DNA of 64,000 bases from Deltaproteobacteria bacterium (GTDB taxonomy: Bacteria; Desulfobacterota; Binatia; UBA9968). Below are positions 41,443 through 52,300 of this stretch, in pieces; the stretch's first letter is position 1; each line of letters begins with the position of its first letter. Below the pieces are notes generated by a model. It was not told where the DNA came from, ran no database searches, and was given only the letters and a program-made list of their open reading frames with translations. The position numbers and the translations under genes are program-made. The stretch lies in the NCBI GenBank assembly GCA_009379725.1, contig WHTF01000001.1:40001-104000 (forward strand), read 5' to 3'.

Positions 41443-42672
41443 CTAGGAGACACTCTCCTGTAATTTATTACTCGTTTCCTGCCTCCCCACCTTGGTTTTC
41501 TTGGCACGGTAAAGCGGCGACAGCCCACGTAAACGGCACACCTCCTCGACCACTCGGCGCACCGTGTAATCTACTTCTTCTTCAGTGTTAAAGCGGCCCA
41601 GCCCGAAGCGGATAGAGGAGTGGGCCAAATGTTCCTCCAAGCCGATTGCCCGTAACACGTGGGAAGGTTCGAGACTTGCAGAGGTACAGGCAGAGCCGGT
41701 TGAGACCGCGATCTCCTTAAGCCCCATCAACAGTGATTCACCTTCGACGAAAGCGAAACTCAGGTGCATATTGCCAGGTAATCGCTGTGATAAATGGCCG
41801 TTGACGCTCACCTCGTCAAGCTGGCTTAAGATTCCGGTTTTCAATCGCTCGCTCAAACCCATGACTCGTTCACCGTCGGACATCAGTTCTTGTTGAGCGA
41901 TCTCACAAGCCTTCCCTAAACCGACTATTCCCGGAACATTGAGCGTTCCCGAGCGGATTCCTCGTTCCTGTCCTCCGCCCTCGATCAGCGGGTTGATTTT
42001 AATCCGCGGCTTCGATGATCGAACGTAAAGTACTCCCACTCCCTTAGGGCCATATATTTTGTGCGCCGTGAGAGAGAGCAGGTCAATGCCCATGTCTTCA
42101 ACATTTATGGGGATTTTACCTACTGCCTGGGTAGCATCAGTATGAAACAAAATTCCTCTTTCTTTAGCTAATCGCCCGATCTCCCGTACCGGCTCTATTG
42201 TGCCAATCTCGTTATTGGCGGCCATTATGGAAATCAGAATGGTCTTATTCGTAATCGCTTGGCGCAACCGCTCTACATCAACGAGGCCATTAGGGCTCAC
42301 CGGCAAATAAGTCACTTGATAGCCCTTTTTCTCCATGGCCTTACAGCTATCTAAAACTGCTTTATGCTCGATGGCACAGGTGACGATGTGATTTCCGTTC
42401 TGCCCATATGCATCCACGATGCCCTTGATAGCGAAGTTGTCCGACTCTGTGGCGCCACTGGTAAATATGATCTCGTGCGGCGATGCTGCATGAATCAAAC
42501 GGGCAACTTGTTGCCGCGCTGTATCGACCGCTGCTTCACTTTCCCAACCGAACAGATGGTTTCGGCTCGAGGCGTTGCCAAATTTCTCGGTAAAAAACGG
42601 CAGCATTGTCTCCAATACGCGGGAATCCACTTGTGTGGTTGCATGATTGTCCATGTAGATAGGCAGTTTCAT
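41443..42672 (-). CDS. iscS: Cysteine desulfurase IscS
   Basis: 409-residue group I PLP desulfurase: PIYMDNHATTQVDSRVLETM, AIEHKAVLDSC, the PLP Lys in SLTAHKIYGPKGVG and the active Cys in STGSACTSASLEPSHVLRAIG. First gene of the operon iscS - A-type carrier - sufB - desulfurase - Rrf2. The ATG at 42672 has no clear ribosome site. The operon promoter and IscR-type operator lie 45-100 bases upstream. The C-terminus RKxxVGRQETSNKLQ extends the usual end slightly. Confidence 0.95.
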   Translation of the reverse strand: MKLPIYMDNHATTQVDSRVLETMLPFFTEKFGNASSRNHLFGWESEAAVDTARQQVARLIHAASPHEIIFTSGATESDNFAIKGIVDAYGQNGNHIVTCAIEHKAVLDSCKAMEKKGYQVTYLPVSPNGLVDVERLRQAITNKTILISIMAANNEIGTIEPVREIGRLAKERGILFHTDATQAVGKIPINVEDMGIDLLSLTAHKIYGPKGVGVLYVRSSKPRIKINPLIEGGGQERGIRSGTLNVPGIVGLGKACEIAQQELMSDGERVMGLSERLKTGILSQLDEVSVNGHLSQRLPGNMHLSFAFVEGESLLMGLKEIAVSTGSACTSASLEPSHVLRAIGLEEHLAHSSIRFGLGRFNTEEEVDYTVRRVVEEVCRLRGLSPLYRAKKTKVGRQETSNKLQESVS

Positions 42673-42716
42673 ACGGCTAATGGTCAGCTTTAAATTTATC
42701 TGCTGCTTCTATTTAG

Positions 42717-42741
42717 TTATCCCACTAAATTAGTCTGATTT
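42717..42741 (-). promoter_or_regulatory. Candidate Rrf2/IscR-type operator
   Basis: On the minus strand this 25-base site has the core GACTAATTTAGT, which matches the type-1 E. coli IscR consensus core GACTRWWWYAGT at every position; over the full 25-base consensus I count 19 agreements. It lies directly downstream of the -10 and covers the predicted start of transcription, a repression position. The likely ligand is the Rrf2 protein encoded last in the same operon. Confidence 0.65.
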
Positions 42742-42742
42742 A

Positions 42743-42771
42743 ACGATACCGAATAAGGTATTCTGAGTCAA
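42743..42771 (-). promoter_or_regulatory. Sigma70-type promoter of the Fe-S operon
   Basis: Minus strand TTGACT (766-771), 17-base spacer, TATCGT (743-748), predicted start near 42736. It is the only good promoter between uvrA and iscS, and the IscR-like site begins 1 base after its -10. Confidence 0.65.
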
Positions 42772-42854
42772 TCTTACCGTTCACCGCGCACGCAATCCTA
42801 TTAAAGCAGTATCTCGCAGTAAAAAGCCGCTACCAGGCGAACCACCCTTTATGC

Positions 42855-45392
42855 TTACTCTCTAACAGTAAGCACTTTCCCCAAATAGCGGCCAGTGTGA
42901 GAATCTGCTACCGCCGCCACCTCTTCAGGTGTTCCCAGGGCAATGACTGTACCGCCATCTACGCCTGCTTCAGGACCGAGGTCGATGACATAATCGGCAT
43001 TTTTAATCACTTCGAGGTTATGTTCGATGATAACCAGGGTATTGCCCGCATCGGTTAAACGGTGAAGCAAACCCAAAAGTTGGTCAATATCGGAAAAATG
43101 GAGCCCAGACGTGGGCTCATCCAGAACATACAGAGATCGGCCGGCCGATCTCCTCGCCAGTTCCTTCGCAAGCTTGACACGCTGCGATTCGCCGCCTGAA
43201 AGAGTTTGAGCTGGTTGTCCCAGTTGAAGATAGCCCAACCCCACGCTTATCAACGTATGAAGCCGCTCCGACACGGCGGGTATGCTAGCGAACAAATCCA
43301 AAGCTTGTACAACGGTCAACTGCAAGACATCCGCGATGCTATGCCCCTTGTATTTAATCTCGAGTGTTTCTCGATTATAGCGCCGACCTTTGCAGACATC
43401 GCAGGTGGCAAAAACATCGGCAAGAAAATACATTTCTATCCGCCTGACACCATCGCCGCTACAAGCCTCGCACCGTCCCCCGCTGGTATTGAACGAGAAT
43501 CGATTTGGTTTATAGCCTCTGACCCGGGCCTCAGGGAGCTTTGCGAAAAGTTCGCGGATAAATTCGTAGATGCCGGTATAAGTCGCCGGATTGGAGCGCG
43601 GGGTCCTACCGATCGGACTCTGGTCAACCCCGATAACGCGGTCAAAATTCTCCCAACCGGTTAGATCATCGAAGGTGCCGCTCTGGGTTCGCGCACTCCG
43701 CAGACGCCGGGATACCCCATCATAGAGAACATCCATCACCAACGTACTTTTGCCCGAACCTGAAACTCCCGTTACACAAGTCATTACGCCAACCGGAATC
43801 TCCACTGTTATGTCGCGGAGATTGTTTTGCTGCGCGCCCTTGATAATAAGGGACTCGCCTAAATCTGTTCGTCGTCGCGACGGAATCGGAATCGTTCTGC
43901 GGCCGGACAAGTATTGTCCCGTGAGCGAGTGCTCGTGGGCCATGAGTTTGCCAGCGGTTCCTTGCGCAACGACTTGACCACCGTTGAGGCCGGCGCCCGG
44001 CCCCATATCGATGACATGATCGGCGCTGAGAATAGTTTCCGGATCGTGTTCGACGACGACCACGGAATTGCCGCCGTCACGAAGCCTTTTCAAGAGTTCC
44101 AACAGTTGCGCATTGTCCTTCTGGTGCAACCCAATACTGGGCTCGTCAAGAATGTAAAGCACACCTGATAGGCTTGAACCGATCTGTGTGGCTAATCCGA
44201 CTCTTTGCGCTTCACCGCCGGAGAGCGTCGCCGACGGACGATCTAGGGTAAGATATTCGAGTCCAAGTTGCGCTAGGAAACGGAGCCGAGCGAGAACCTC
44301 GGTGAGTATCTTCGCACCAACGACTTGCTCTTTCTCCCCAAGCCGGAGCGTTTCGAAAAATCGAATCGCCTCGGCAATTGGCAACGCGGTCACCTGAGCG
44401 ATATTCTTACCCTCAATAGTAACGCCCAAACTTTCCTTTCTCAGCCGAGCCCCCTGACAGTGATTGCATTTCACCAGTGCGGTCGCGCCCGTATCGCGAT
44501 CGGACTTGCGAGTTGCTTTTTGACGGCTCCCGAGTCCGCCGCAAGCCGCACAGGCACCATGAGGGCTGTTGAATGAGAACAGACTGGGGGTCACTTCGGC
44601 GAAGCAACTGCCGCATTCGGCACAAGCAAATTTTTGGCTGAAGCGCAATTCTTTGATCGGCGGCACAGCCGACTCAAGCTGAACCTCGACAGTGATCACC
44701 TGCTGACCGACGCGGGAAGCGACTTCAACCGATTCCGCTAGGCGCTTTTCGATCCCCTCTCTAATTGAAAGACGATCGATAACTAGATCGATTCGGTAGC
44801 TGCGGTTTTTTTTGAGATTGATCTGTTCATAAAGCTCGTGCACCTCGCCGTCAATTCTAACCCGCGTGAACCCCTGGCGGGCGAATTCGCGAAGCAGTTC
44901 ATTGGAGTCGATTTTTTTCGCGCTCCCCACCGGCGCCAGAACAATCACTCTTGTCGTTACGGGCAGTGCTGTGAGTTGATCGACAATTTGCTCTGTGGTT
45001 TGCACTGAGATATCGGCGCCGCATCGAATACAAGCAGGCTGGCCCACACGGGCGAACAGTAACCGCAGAAAATCGTGAATTTCGCTCACGGTTCCAACAG
45101 TCGAACGCGGCCCGAAGTTTGCCGATCTCTGCTGGACTGCGATGGCCGGAGAGAGGCCGTCGATTGAATCGACGTCGGGTGGGTCCATCTGCTGAAGCAA
45201 CTGGCGTGTGTCTGCCGAAAGAGATTCTATATAGCGGCGCTGCCCTTCAGCATAGAGCGTATCAAAGGCCAGCGACGATTTGCCGGAACCAGAAACACCG
45301 GTGATGACGACAAGCTGCTCGCGCGGGATCTCCAGGTCGATGTTCTTGAGGTTATGAACTCGCGCGCCTCTAACAACGATCTCTCCGCGCAT
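42855..45392 (-). CDS. uvrA: UvrABC system protein A lacking the insertion domain
   Basis: ATP-binding damage-recognition subunit of nucleotide excision repair. Both ABC units are present: Walker [15 protein letters not shown] and [14 protein letters not shown], signatures [13 protein letters not shown] and [13 protein letters not shown], and LDEPS/LDEPT boxes. The UvrB-binding region (about 120-240) and the zinc modules CAEC...CAAC and CEAC...CDVC are intact. At 845 residues it is about 95 shorter than E. coli UvrA: only about 20 residues separate CAACGGLGS (281-289) from CNHCQGARL (309-317), where the insertion domain normally sits. The reading frame is clean, so this is not a frameshift. 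UvrB-binding argues against a class II UvrA2. Confidence 0.93.
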   Translation of the reverse strand: MRGEIVVRGARVHNLKNIDLEIPREQLVVITGVSGSGKSSLAFDTLYAEGQRRYIESLSADTRQLLQQMDPPDVDSIDGLSPAIAVQQRSANFGPRSTVGTVSEIHDFLRLLFARVGQPACIRCGADISVQTTEQIVDQLTALPVTTRVIVLAPVGSAKKIDSNELLREFARQGFTRVRIDGEVHELYEQINLKKNRSYRIDLVIDRLSIREGIEKRLAESVEVASRVGQQVITVEVQLESAVPPIKELRFSQKFACAECGSCFAEVTPSLFSFNSPHGACAACGGLGSRQKATRKSDRDTGATALVKCNHCQGARLRKESLGVTIEGKNIAQVTALPIAEAIRFFETLRLGEKEQVVGAKILTEVLARLRFLAQLGLEYLTLDRPSATLSGGEAQRVGLATQIGSSLSGVLYILDEPSIGLHQKDNAQLLELLKRLRDGGNSVVVVEHDPETILSADHVIDMGPGAGLNGGQVVAQGTAGKLMAHEHSLTGQYLSGRRTIPIPSRRRTDLGESLIIKGAQQNNLRDITVEIPVGVMTCVTGVSGSGKSTLVMDVLYDGVSRRLRSARTQSGTFDDLTGWENFDRVIGVDQSPIGRTPRSNPATYTGIYEFIRELFAKLPEARVRGYKPNRFSFNTSGGRCEACSGDGVRRIEMYFLADVFATCDVCKGRRYNRETLEIKYKGHSIADVLQLTVVQALDLFASIPAVSERLHTLISVGLGYLQLGQPAQTLSGGESQRVKLAKELARRSAGRSLYVLDEPTSGLHFSDIDQLLGLLHRLTDAGNTLVIIEHNLEVIKNADYVIDLGPEAGVDGGTVIALGTPEEVAAVADSHTGRYLGKVLTVRE

Positions 45393-45403
45393 TCTTCGCT
45401 CTT

Positions 45404-46756
45404 CTAACTCTCCAGCTCTTTGAGCTTAGCCTCGACAATCGCACGATACTCTTGCATTTTCTCCACCGTCTGAGCCTCAAAGCGAAGCACCAGCGCAGGC
45501 TGCGTGTTTGATGCCCGGATGAGTCCCCAACCTTGCGGAAATTGCACGCGGACACCATCGACATCGATGATATCGTAGTGTTTACGGAAGTAGTCCTTGG
45601 CCCTTTCGGCGATGATAAATTTCCTGTCGTCAGGACAATCGATCCTGATCTCCGGAGTAGACACAGTCTTGGGCAAATCCGCCAACAAAGCGGACAAAGG
45701 TCCGTCAGAATTCGCCAGAATTTCCAATAGACGCAGAGAAGCGTAGATAGCGTCGTCATAGCCAAAATAGCGCTCTTTGAAAAACATATGACCGCTCATC
45801 TCGCCGGCCAACAGCGCGCCGGTCTCTTTCATCTTCGCCTTGATGAGCGAATGACCCGCTTTCCACATGATCGGCGTGCCGCCACGCTTGGCGATTTCAT
45901 CATAAAGCCTCTGCGAACATTTGACCTCTGAAATGACAATGGCCTCAGGATTACGCTGAAGAACATCGCGGGCGAAAAGCACCAACAGTTCATCACCCCA
46001 AAGAATGTTTCCATTTTCATCAACCGCGCCGATACGATCTGCATCGCCATCGTACGCTATGCCCAAATCGGCCCTCTCAGCGCGTACCTTGTCGACGAGA
46101 AGTTCGAGATTTTTTGGAATCGTCGGGTCCGGATGATGAATTGGGAAATTACCGTCTGGAGTACAGGCGATCTCCCAGACTGTACAGCCTAACTGCCGAA
46201 AAATGGGCGGCGCCACGGGACCGCCGGCGCCGCTACCGGCATCAACGACGACCTTAAGCGAGCGCTTCAGCTTAGGAACATCCTGCAAAAGATGCTGGCG
46301 GTAAGGCGCAGTAATTTCATACCGTTCTACCTTGCCGCCGGGCTTTTGAGTGAACCGGGCTTGCTCCATCGTGGCTCTTATATCCTGGATCTGCTCACCG
46401 TAAAGCGTATTTTTGCCGAGACAAAGCTTAAACCCATTATACTCCGAAGTGTTATGGCTTGCGGTTACTTCGATTCCACCATCGACATCTAGATGAAAAA
46501 GAGAAAAATAAAGCAAGGGCGTGGGGCAGACACCGATGTCGTAAACATGCAGACCGGTTGATACCAGTCCAGCGATGACCGCTTCAGCATACTGATTCGA
46601 AGTCGAGCGGCAATCTCGCCCGACAGTGACGCGCGTGCCACCCCCCTCACTCACCATTGTGCCATGCACTCTGCCGAGCAGAAGGGCGAATTGACTGTCA
46701 AAATCTCTTTCCGCCATGCCGCGGATGTCGTATTCGCGAAAGATCGACGGGGTCAC
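45404..46756 (-). CDS. Phosphomannomutase/phosphoglucomutase (AlgC/ManB family)
   Basis: Alpha-D-phosphohexomutase, 450 residues, interconverting hexose 1- and 6-phosphates for cell-surface polysaccharides. The start SIFREYDIRG, TVGRDCR, the phosphoserine loop TASHNTSEYNGFK, the metal loop DGDADRIG, the sugar loop GEMSGHMFF and the phosphate loop RASNTQPALVLRFEA give the full four-domain order. The active loop has Thr where most relatives have Pro (SHNP). GTG start at 46756 overlaps the last base of the pdxA stop. Confidence 0.92.
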   Translation of the reverse strand: MTPSIFREYDIRGMAERDFDSQFALLLGRVHGTMVSEGGGTRVTVGRDCRSTSNQYAEAVIAGLVSTGLHVYDIGVCPTPLLYFSLFHLDVDGGIEVTASHNTSEYNGFKLCLGKNTLYGEQIQDIRATMEQARFTQKPGGKVERYEITAPYRQHLLQDVPKLKRSLKVVVDAGSGAGGPVAPPIFRQLGCTVWEIACTPDGNFPIHHPDPTIPKNLELLVDKVRAERADLGIAYDGDADRIGAVDENGNILWGDELLVLFARDVLQRNPEAIVISEVKCSQRLYDEIAKRGGTPIMWKAGHSLIKAKMKETGALLAGEMSGHMFFKERYFGYDDAIYASLRLLEILANSDGPLSALLADLPKTVSTPEIRIDCPDDRKFIIAERAKDYFRKHYDIIDVDGVRVQFPQGWGLIRASNTQPALVLRFEAQTVEKMQEYRAIVEAKLKELES

Positions 46757-47778
46757 TAATTTCTGGCTTTCATTTTCAGCCTGGCGAGCTCCGCTGCCAA
46801 TAGAATAGCTTCCTTCATGCTGCTCTCATCGGCTTTGCCGCTGCCGGCAATGTCATATGCCGTGCCGTGGTCCACCGATGTTCGAACGAAAGGAGGTCCC
46901 AACGTCAGCGCCACTCCGCCGAAAAAATGATGTAACTTAAGTGGAATCAAGCCCTGATCGTGATACATGCAGACAACCGCATCATATTCGCCGCGCGCAG
47001 CTTTATGAAACAGGCTATCGGCTGGAAATGGCCCGAAAGCCGGAATTCCGTTGCGTTTGGCCGCCTGAACTCCCGGCACGATGATTTTTTTCTCTTCGTC
47101 ACCGAAAATACCTTCTTCACCGCCATGAGGATTCAGCGCGGCAACTGCAATGCGGGGACGCGAAATTCCGAATGAATTCTTTAAAGCACAATAGGTCAAT
47201 TCCAATGTCGTTCGAATACCGTCGCACGTCAGACCGCGCACGACCTTCATAAAGCCCACGTGTCCGGTCACTAAGACAACCCGAAGCTTCTTGCCGATCA
47301 ACATCATCCGGCACTCTCGGGTACGGCTGAGCTCGGCGAAAAGTTCAGTATGGCCGGGATAGTTGTAGCCCGCATCGATCAGAATGCTTTTGCTGATAGG
47401 CGCCGTCGCGATTGCATCAGCTACGTTCGATAACGCAAGTCTCGCTGCCACAGTGATATAGCGGTAGGCTGCATGACCTGCCGCTTTTACCGGGCGCCCT
47501 GGACGACAGTCTTTTGCCCGCAGCGCCGATAGCTGACAAACGACAAAGCCACGGCGCCCATTTAACAAAGGCAACAAAGGCACGCCGGGCTGCCAACAGA
47601 CTAACTTGGGCGGGTTTTTGCTTTTCCCGCGAGCTCGTTGAAGAACCCCCCAATCCCCAAGAATGAGAGGATTACAGGCCCGTTTAACCGCTGCATGGCT
47701 GAGTGCCTTCAGAATGACTTCAGGACCGACTCCCGCAGGATCGCCCATGGTTACGGCGACGATGGGTTTATGAGGCAT
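46756..47778 (-). CDS. pdxA: 4-hydroxythreonine-4-phosphate dehydrogenase PdxA
   Basis: NAD-dependent enzyme of the DXP-dependent pyridoxal phosphate pathway. VTMGDPAGVGPEVILKAL at the N-terminus, NYPGHTELFAELS, VTGHVGFMKV, the metal-binding ALNPHGGEEGIFGDEE and CMYHDQGLIPLKLHHF are all in place; 340 residues is normal. It lies between the SurA-like gene (50-base gap) and the phosphohexomutase (1-base overlap). The surA-pdxA neighbourhood is also found in E. coli. PLP made here would serve the two cysteine desulfurases nearby, though this link is only inference. Confidence 0.95.
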   Translation of the reverse strand: MPHKPIVAVTMGDPAGVGPEVILKALSHAAVKRACNPLILGDWGVLQRARGKSKNPPKLVCWQPGVPLLPLLNGRRGFVVCQLSALRAKDCRPGRPVKAAGHAAYRYITVAARLALSNVADAIATAPISKSILIDAGYNYPGHTELFAELSRTRECRMMLIGKKLRVVLVTGHVGFMKVVRGLTCDGIRTTLELTYCALKNSFGISRPRIAVAALNPHGGEEGIFGDEEKKIIVPGVQAAKRNGIPAFGPFPADSLFHKAARGEYDAVVCMYHDQGLIPLKLHHFFGGVALTLGPPFVRTSVDHGTAYDIAGSGKADESSMKEAILLAAELARLKMKARN

Positions 47779-47828
47779 ACACTAATGAACCGGTTAGATG
47801 ATCCTTGATGATTGATCGAGAACAAAGG

Positions 47829-49133
47829 CTAGCGCCCGAAAGGATTCAGCCGATCAAAAAACCCGCCTGATTCACCGGACTTTGAATTGTCTTCTGCCGG
47901 GTCCGTAGGTGCGGGTACGTCAGGAACATCGTCAACTGCTTCGGTGGTAAAGAGCGGAACCCCGAAGACGCTGACGATATTTTTGCCTGCTAATGGACCT
48001 TTTGGATCTTCCTCGTCAGACGGAATTTCTTTGACAATGTACGAAAGCGGATTAAAGTAACTCAAAATACTACGGTCCTCTTTTCGATTAAGCCGGCTGG
48101 ACTTCGCCATCAGGGAACCCATTGTATCTTCCTTAGAATCTTCCGGCTTGAAGACGACACCGGCAATTTTTACATCAACCGTGTGTTTGCGTCGCAAGTC
48201 GGATTTGAGCCACTTGGAGTAACGTTCCTCCATCGCCTTGCCGTAAAGTTCTTCCTTAATCTTCGGCCCGACCATCGATAATGGAAGAATCGCACCGCTT
48301 TCCCGGCTCTCCAATTTCACCAAATGCAGGCCCATGCTGCTACGCACAGGCCGGCTGACCTGGCCGACGGATAACTTATCGAATGCGACCTCCTCTATGG
48401 GTTTCAACAACGTGCCACGATTGACCCAGCCAATATCGCCGCCCGACTCCCGGCCGGCACCATCGGAATATTTTTGCGCCAATTTGCCAAAATCCTCGCC
48501 CGAGCTGATTTGATTGTATAAATCGTTGCCTCTTGCTGTCACCGCATGTACCTCTTCAGGAGACGCCTTCTCAGCCAGCGGCAGTAGAATATGACGAAGC
48601 CGCGCCCGGTCGTCGGTTCGATAGCTCTTGGAATTCAGTTTGTAGTAACGTTCCACGTCATCGTTGGTAACGTTGACTTTCTTTCTGACCTGACGGTTGA
48701 TCAGCTCACCTTTCTCAAGCTCGGCTTTGACCGAGGCCTTGTACGCCGGCATGCTCTGGCCCTCTCGAGCCAAAGCGGTCTTGAGTTCATCATCGGTAAG
48801 ACGATTTCGCTGTTTGATCTGATCAATGTAGAGATCGATATCCTGGTCGGTAATTTTTATTCCCGCGTCACGAATCTCCGCATCGAGCAGCTTTTCAGTG
48901 ATGAACTGCTCCAGTACTTCTCGGTCGCTGGCATTGATCCTGTCCAACGATCCGGTCGGAAAATCGCGCGCCATCTTGCTCTTCGCGTAGGCACTTAGAT
49001 TCGTTAGCGTGTAGGGTTCGCCATCGATCACCGTAATGATCTGCTCGATAACTCGGCCCTGTACCGATGAGGGAGCTAAGAAAACCAGATACGTGATCAA
49101 TAGAAGGGTTTTTTCAATAGTATGCCTCAGCAT
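47829..49133 (-). CDS. surA: SurA-like periplasmic peptidyl-prolyl isomerase/chaperone
   Basis: 434 residues. Signal peptide at 1-26 (cleavage near SSVQG), a SurA N-terminal chaperone region (about 28-170) and one parvulin domain at about 178-277 (ARLRHILL ... GGDIGWVNRGTL ... GLHLVKLESRE). E. coli SurA has two parvulin domains; single-domain forms are common elsewhere. The last 130 residues, ending in an acidic Pro/Asp-rich tail, match nothing I know. It probably escorts outer-membrane proteins. It is upstream of pdxA in the same direction. Confidence 0.85.
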   Translation of the reverse strand: MLRHTIEKTLLLITYLVFLAPSSVQGRVIEQIITVIDGEPYTLTNLSAYAKSKMARDFPTGSLDRINASDREVLEQFITEKLLDAEIRDAGIKITDQDIDLYIDQIKQRNRLTDDELKTALAREGQSMPAYKASVKAELEKGELINRQVRKKVNVTNDDVERYYKLNSKSYRTDDRARLRHILLPLAEKASPEEVHAVTARGNDLYNQISSGEDFGKLAQKYSDGAGRESGGDIGWVNRGTLLKPIEEVAFDKLSVGQVSRPVRSSMGLHLVKLESRESGAILPLSMVGPKIKEELYGKAMEERYSKWLKSDLRRKHTVDVKIAGVVFKPEDSKEDTMGSLMAKSSRLNRKEDRSILSYFNPLSYIVKEIPSDEEDPKGPLAGKNIVSVFGVPLFTTEAVDDVPDVPAPTDPAEDNSKSGESGGFFDRLNPFGR

Positions 49134-49303
49134 AGAGAATCTTACCTCGGCAAATTATTTTTTTGAAGCCCGATCATGCAAGGGGTATCACAGTCATCCG
49201 GAAAAGCCAACCTTCAGCTTTGAAGCGCGCCAGCCGTTCCCGTTGAAAGCATGTTTTCGCCCGCATTGAAGCGGCAAAACGAAACAAGTTACACTGGGCT
49301 GCG

Positions 49304-49331
49304 CGCGAAGGCCGTTCCGCGAAGGCCGTTC
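49304..49331. repeat. Tandem 14-base duplication
   Basis: cgcgaaggccgttc occurs twice in direct succession (304-317 and 318-331), 9 bases past the mfd stop. It looks like a simple slippage duplication and has no inverted symmetry. Confidence 0.7.
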
Positions 49332-49339
49332 AATGTCGC

Positions 49340-52300
49340 CTAGATCGCGTTCCCGTGCAGCGGCTCCGAAGGAAGTTGCAAATTCATTTCACGATCACGA
49401 ATACTGTGCAGCAACTGTATCACTTCGCTAACCAACGCATCCCATTCTTGATCCTGCGGTAAAAACGAAAATCGGCCATCCGGCGAGAGGCGGAAACGAC
49501 TTTTGGGTTTCCTGATAAGCTCTAACAACTTTTCGACCTTTACCGGTGACTGCGGATGGAAGAGCAGAAAGACCTTGCCATCGGATACGCTGATCTGTTG
49601 GACGAGAAATTCTTTGAGCACGCGCCGCAGGTTCATGATCATAAAAAGATTTTCGACGGCCGGCCCATGAGGACCAAACCGGTCACGGATCTCCTCTTTG
49701 ATCTCTTCCAACTCAGGCGGGTTACGCAGGCTTGCTAGTCGTTTGTAGAAATACAAACGCTGATTGGCATCGGGAATATAATCGTCGGGAAAATAAGCGG
49801 AGATTCCTAAACGGATTTCCGGCTCGATCTCCGGCGCCACTTCTTCGCCTTTGAGCTCGCGCACGGCATTTTCCATCATTTCGGTGTAAAGCTCGAAACC
49901 GACAGCGGTAATATTACCGGACTGCTGCTGTCCCAGAAGATTACCTGCGCCGCGAATCTCCAGGTCGTGCAGCGCCAATTTGAACCCGCCACCCAGGCCG
50001 TCTATCTCTTGAAGGGCACGCAGTCTTTTCTCCGCCTCCGGCGTGATCGCCTGCTCGCCCGGAATCAACAGGTATGCATAAGCATGGCGATGAGAACGGC
50101 CGACTCGGCCACGCAGTTGATAAAGCTGCGCCAAACCGAATCGATCGGCGCGGTTGATGATAATGGTATTGGCGTTCGGGAAATCCAGACCGGATTCGAT
50201 AATCGCCGAACAGATCAACACTTGCGTCTTGTTTTCAAGGAAACGCAGCATCACCCTTTCCAGCTCTTTCGGCTTCATCTGTCCATGCGCCACAGCCATC
50301 TTCGCTTCGGGAACCAGCTCGGCAAGCTTCAACGCTATGCGGTCGATGGTCTCAACACGATTGTGCAAGAAAAATACCTGTCCGCCGCGCTCGAGCTCGC
50401 GCAAAATTGCGTCACGAATGACTCGTTCGTCATAGCGGGTCACGTAAGTTTGTATGGCAAGCCGGTCAACCGGCGGAGTTTCGATGATGCTAAGATCGCG
50501 GATGCCAACAATCGACATATGGAGCGTCCGTGGGATCGGTGTCGCCGTAAGGCTCATGACGTCGACCATCTGGCGCATCTTTTTGAGCCGCTCTTTGTGA
50601 GCGACGCCAAATCGATGCTCCTCATCTATAATGACCAAGCCCAAATCCTTGAATTCGACGTCTTTCTGAAGTAGACGGTGCGTACCAATGACAACATCGA
50701 CGTTTCCTTTGGCCGCATCTCGGAGTACTTGCTCGCACTCTTTGGTGGTCAGAAAGCGGCTAACCATTTCAATTCGAACAGGATGATTACGGAAACGGTG
50801 GCGGAACGTCTGCAAGTGCTGTTGTGCCAGGATGGTCGTCGGCGCCAGCACCGCCACCTGTTTGCCGCCCTCAACGGCCAAAAACGCCGCCCGCATAGCG
50901 ACCTCGGTCTTGCCGAAACCGACATCGCCGCACACCAACCGATCCATCGGTTTCTTCCGCTGCATGTCATCAAGCGATTCGTCGATCGCGCGTTGCTGAT
51001 CGTTCGTCTCCTCGAATTCGAAAGCCGCTTCAAATTCGCGGTAAAGTGCATCCGGAGCGGCGAAGGCTATGCCTTCCCGGGCTTCACGCAGGGCGTAGAG
51101 CTGGACAAGTTCTTCCGCCATGGCGAAAATCGATTTCTTCGCTTTCGCCTTAACTCTTTCCCAAGCGGCACCCCCGAGCCTATCCAGTGACGGTTGCACG
51201 CCATCGCCGCCGATGTACTTTTGTACGATATTGATACGGTCCACCGGCAGGTAGAGCCGATCTCCACCCTCGTATTCCAGGTGCAAGAATTCGCCCTCGA
51301 CGCCTGCAACCTTTAGGAACTTCAGGCCGCGGTAAACCCCAATGCCGTGATCCAGATGAACCACGAAATCATCTTGTTTCAATTCACTGAGGCTAGTGAG
51401 AAAGTGACTCGGATGGGTTTTAGCCGCTATGGTGGGGTGTCTCTTGTGTGTTCCGAAGATTTCATCAAATGTCACCGCGACCAGGCCGGCGACCGGCATC
51501 CGAAATCCCTGGTTCAACTGGCCCAGCACCACGGCCTGCGTACGTTCAGTACAATTGAGCAGCGCGGCCGCGGGCCTATCTTCAATGGGAATATCTATTT
51601 CGTAGTGGCCGAGTAATTCCCGCAACCGGCCGGCGTCGCCTCGAGTGGGCGCGACAAACATGACCTTATGACCCTCCCATGCCCGCAATCGCTCGATAAG
51701 CGGTGCCAACGACGGCTCCTTGCCATATTTGGCCAGAGTCTCGTGACGTATGTCGTTGGTGAGAAACGACTCGATCGTCAGCGTCGTTTCTTGTGCCCGC
51801 TCGGAAACGGCCATGATCGTCAACGCCTCACAGTGCAGCTGAGCGAAAGGTTCGATGGCAGCGCGCCACTCATGCTCGTTCAAAAAGAGTTCTTCTACCG
51901 GCGGCACTAGGCGGCCATCCTCTTTTGCCTTGGCGTTGCGATCCCAAGCGAGATGACCAAATCGTTCGACCTCTCCTTCCACTCGATCCGCTCCCGCCAA
52001 ACAAACTAGCGTCTCAGGCGGCAAGTAAGAAAACACCGAAGTGAGCGCTGGGTAAAAATAAGGAACCAAGAATTCCATGCCGGGAAATGGAATGCCCTCT
52101 TTGACTGAGTCAAGCAAAGCGTTCTTCTCGCGCCGGTCGATGTCCAGCTCCGTCGCCCGCTGATCCAACTTCCGCACGACCTGTTCGGTAGCGGCCCGCC
52201 TCAGGGAAAACTCCTTCATCGGCAAAAGCAATAAATCTTCTAAAGCCCTATCGGAACGTTGACTGGCGGGATTAAACTCTCGAATGGATTCCAGGTGGTC

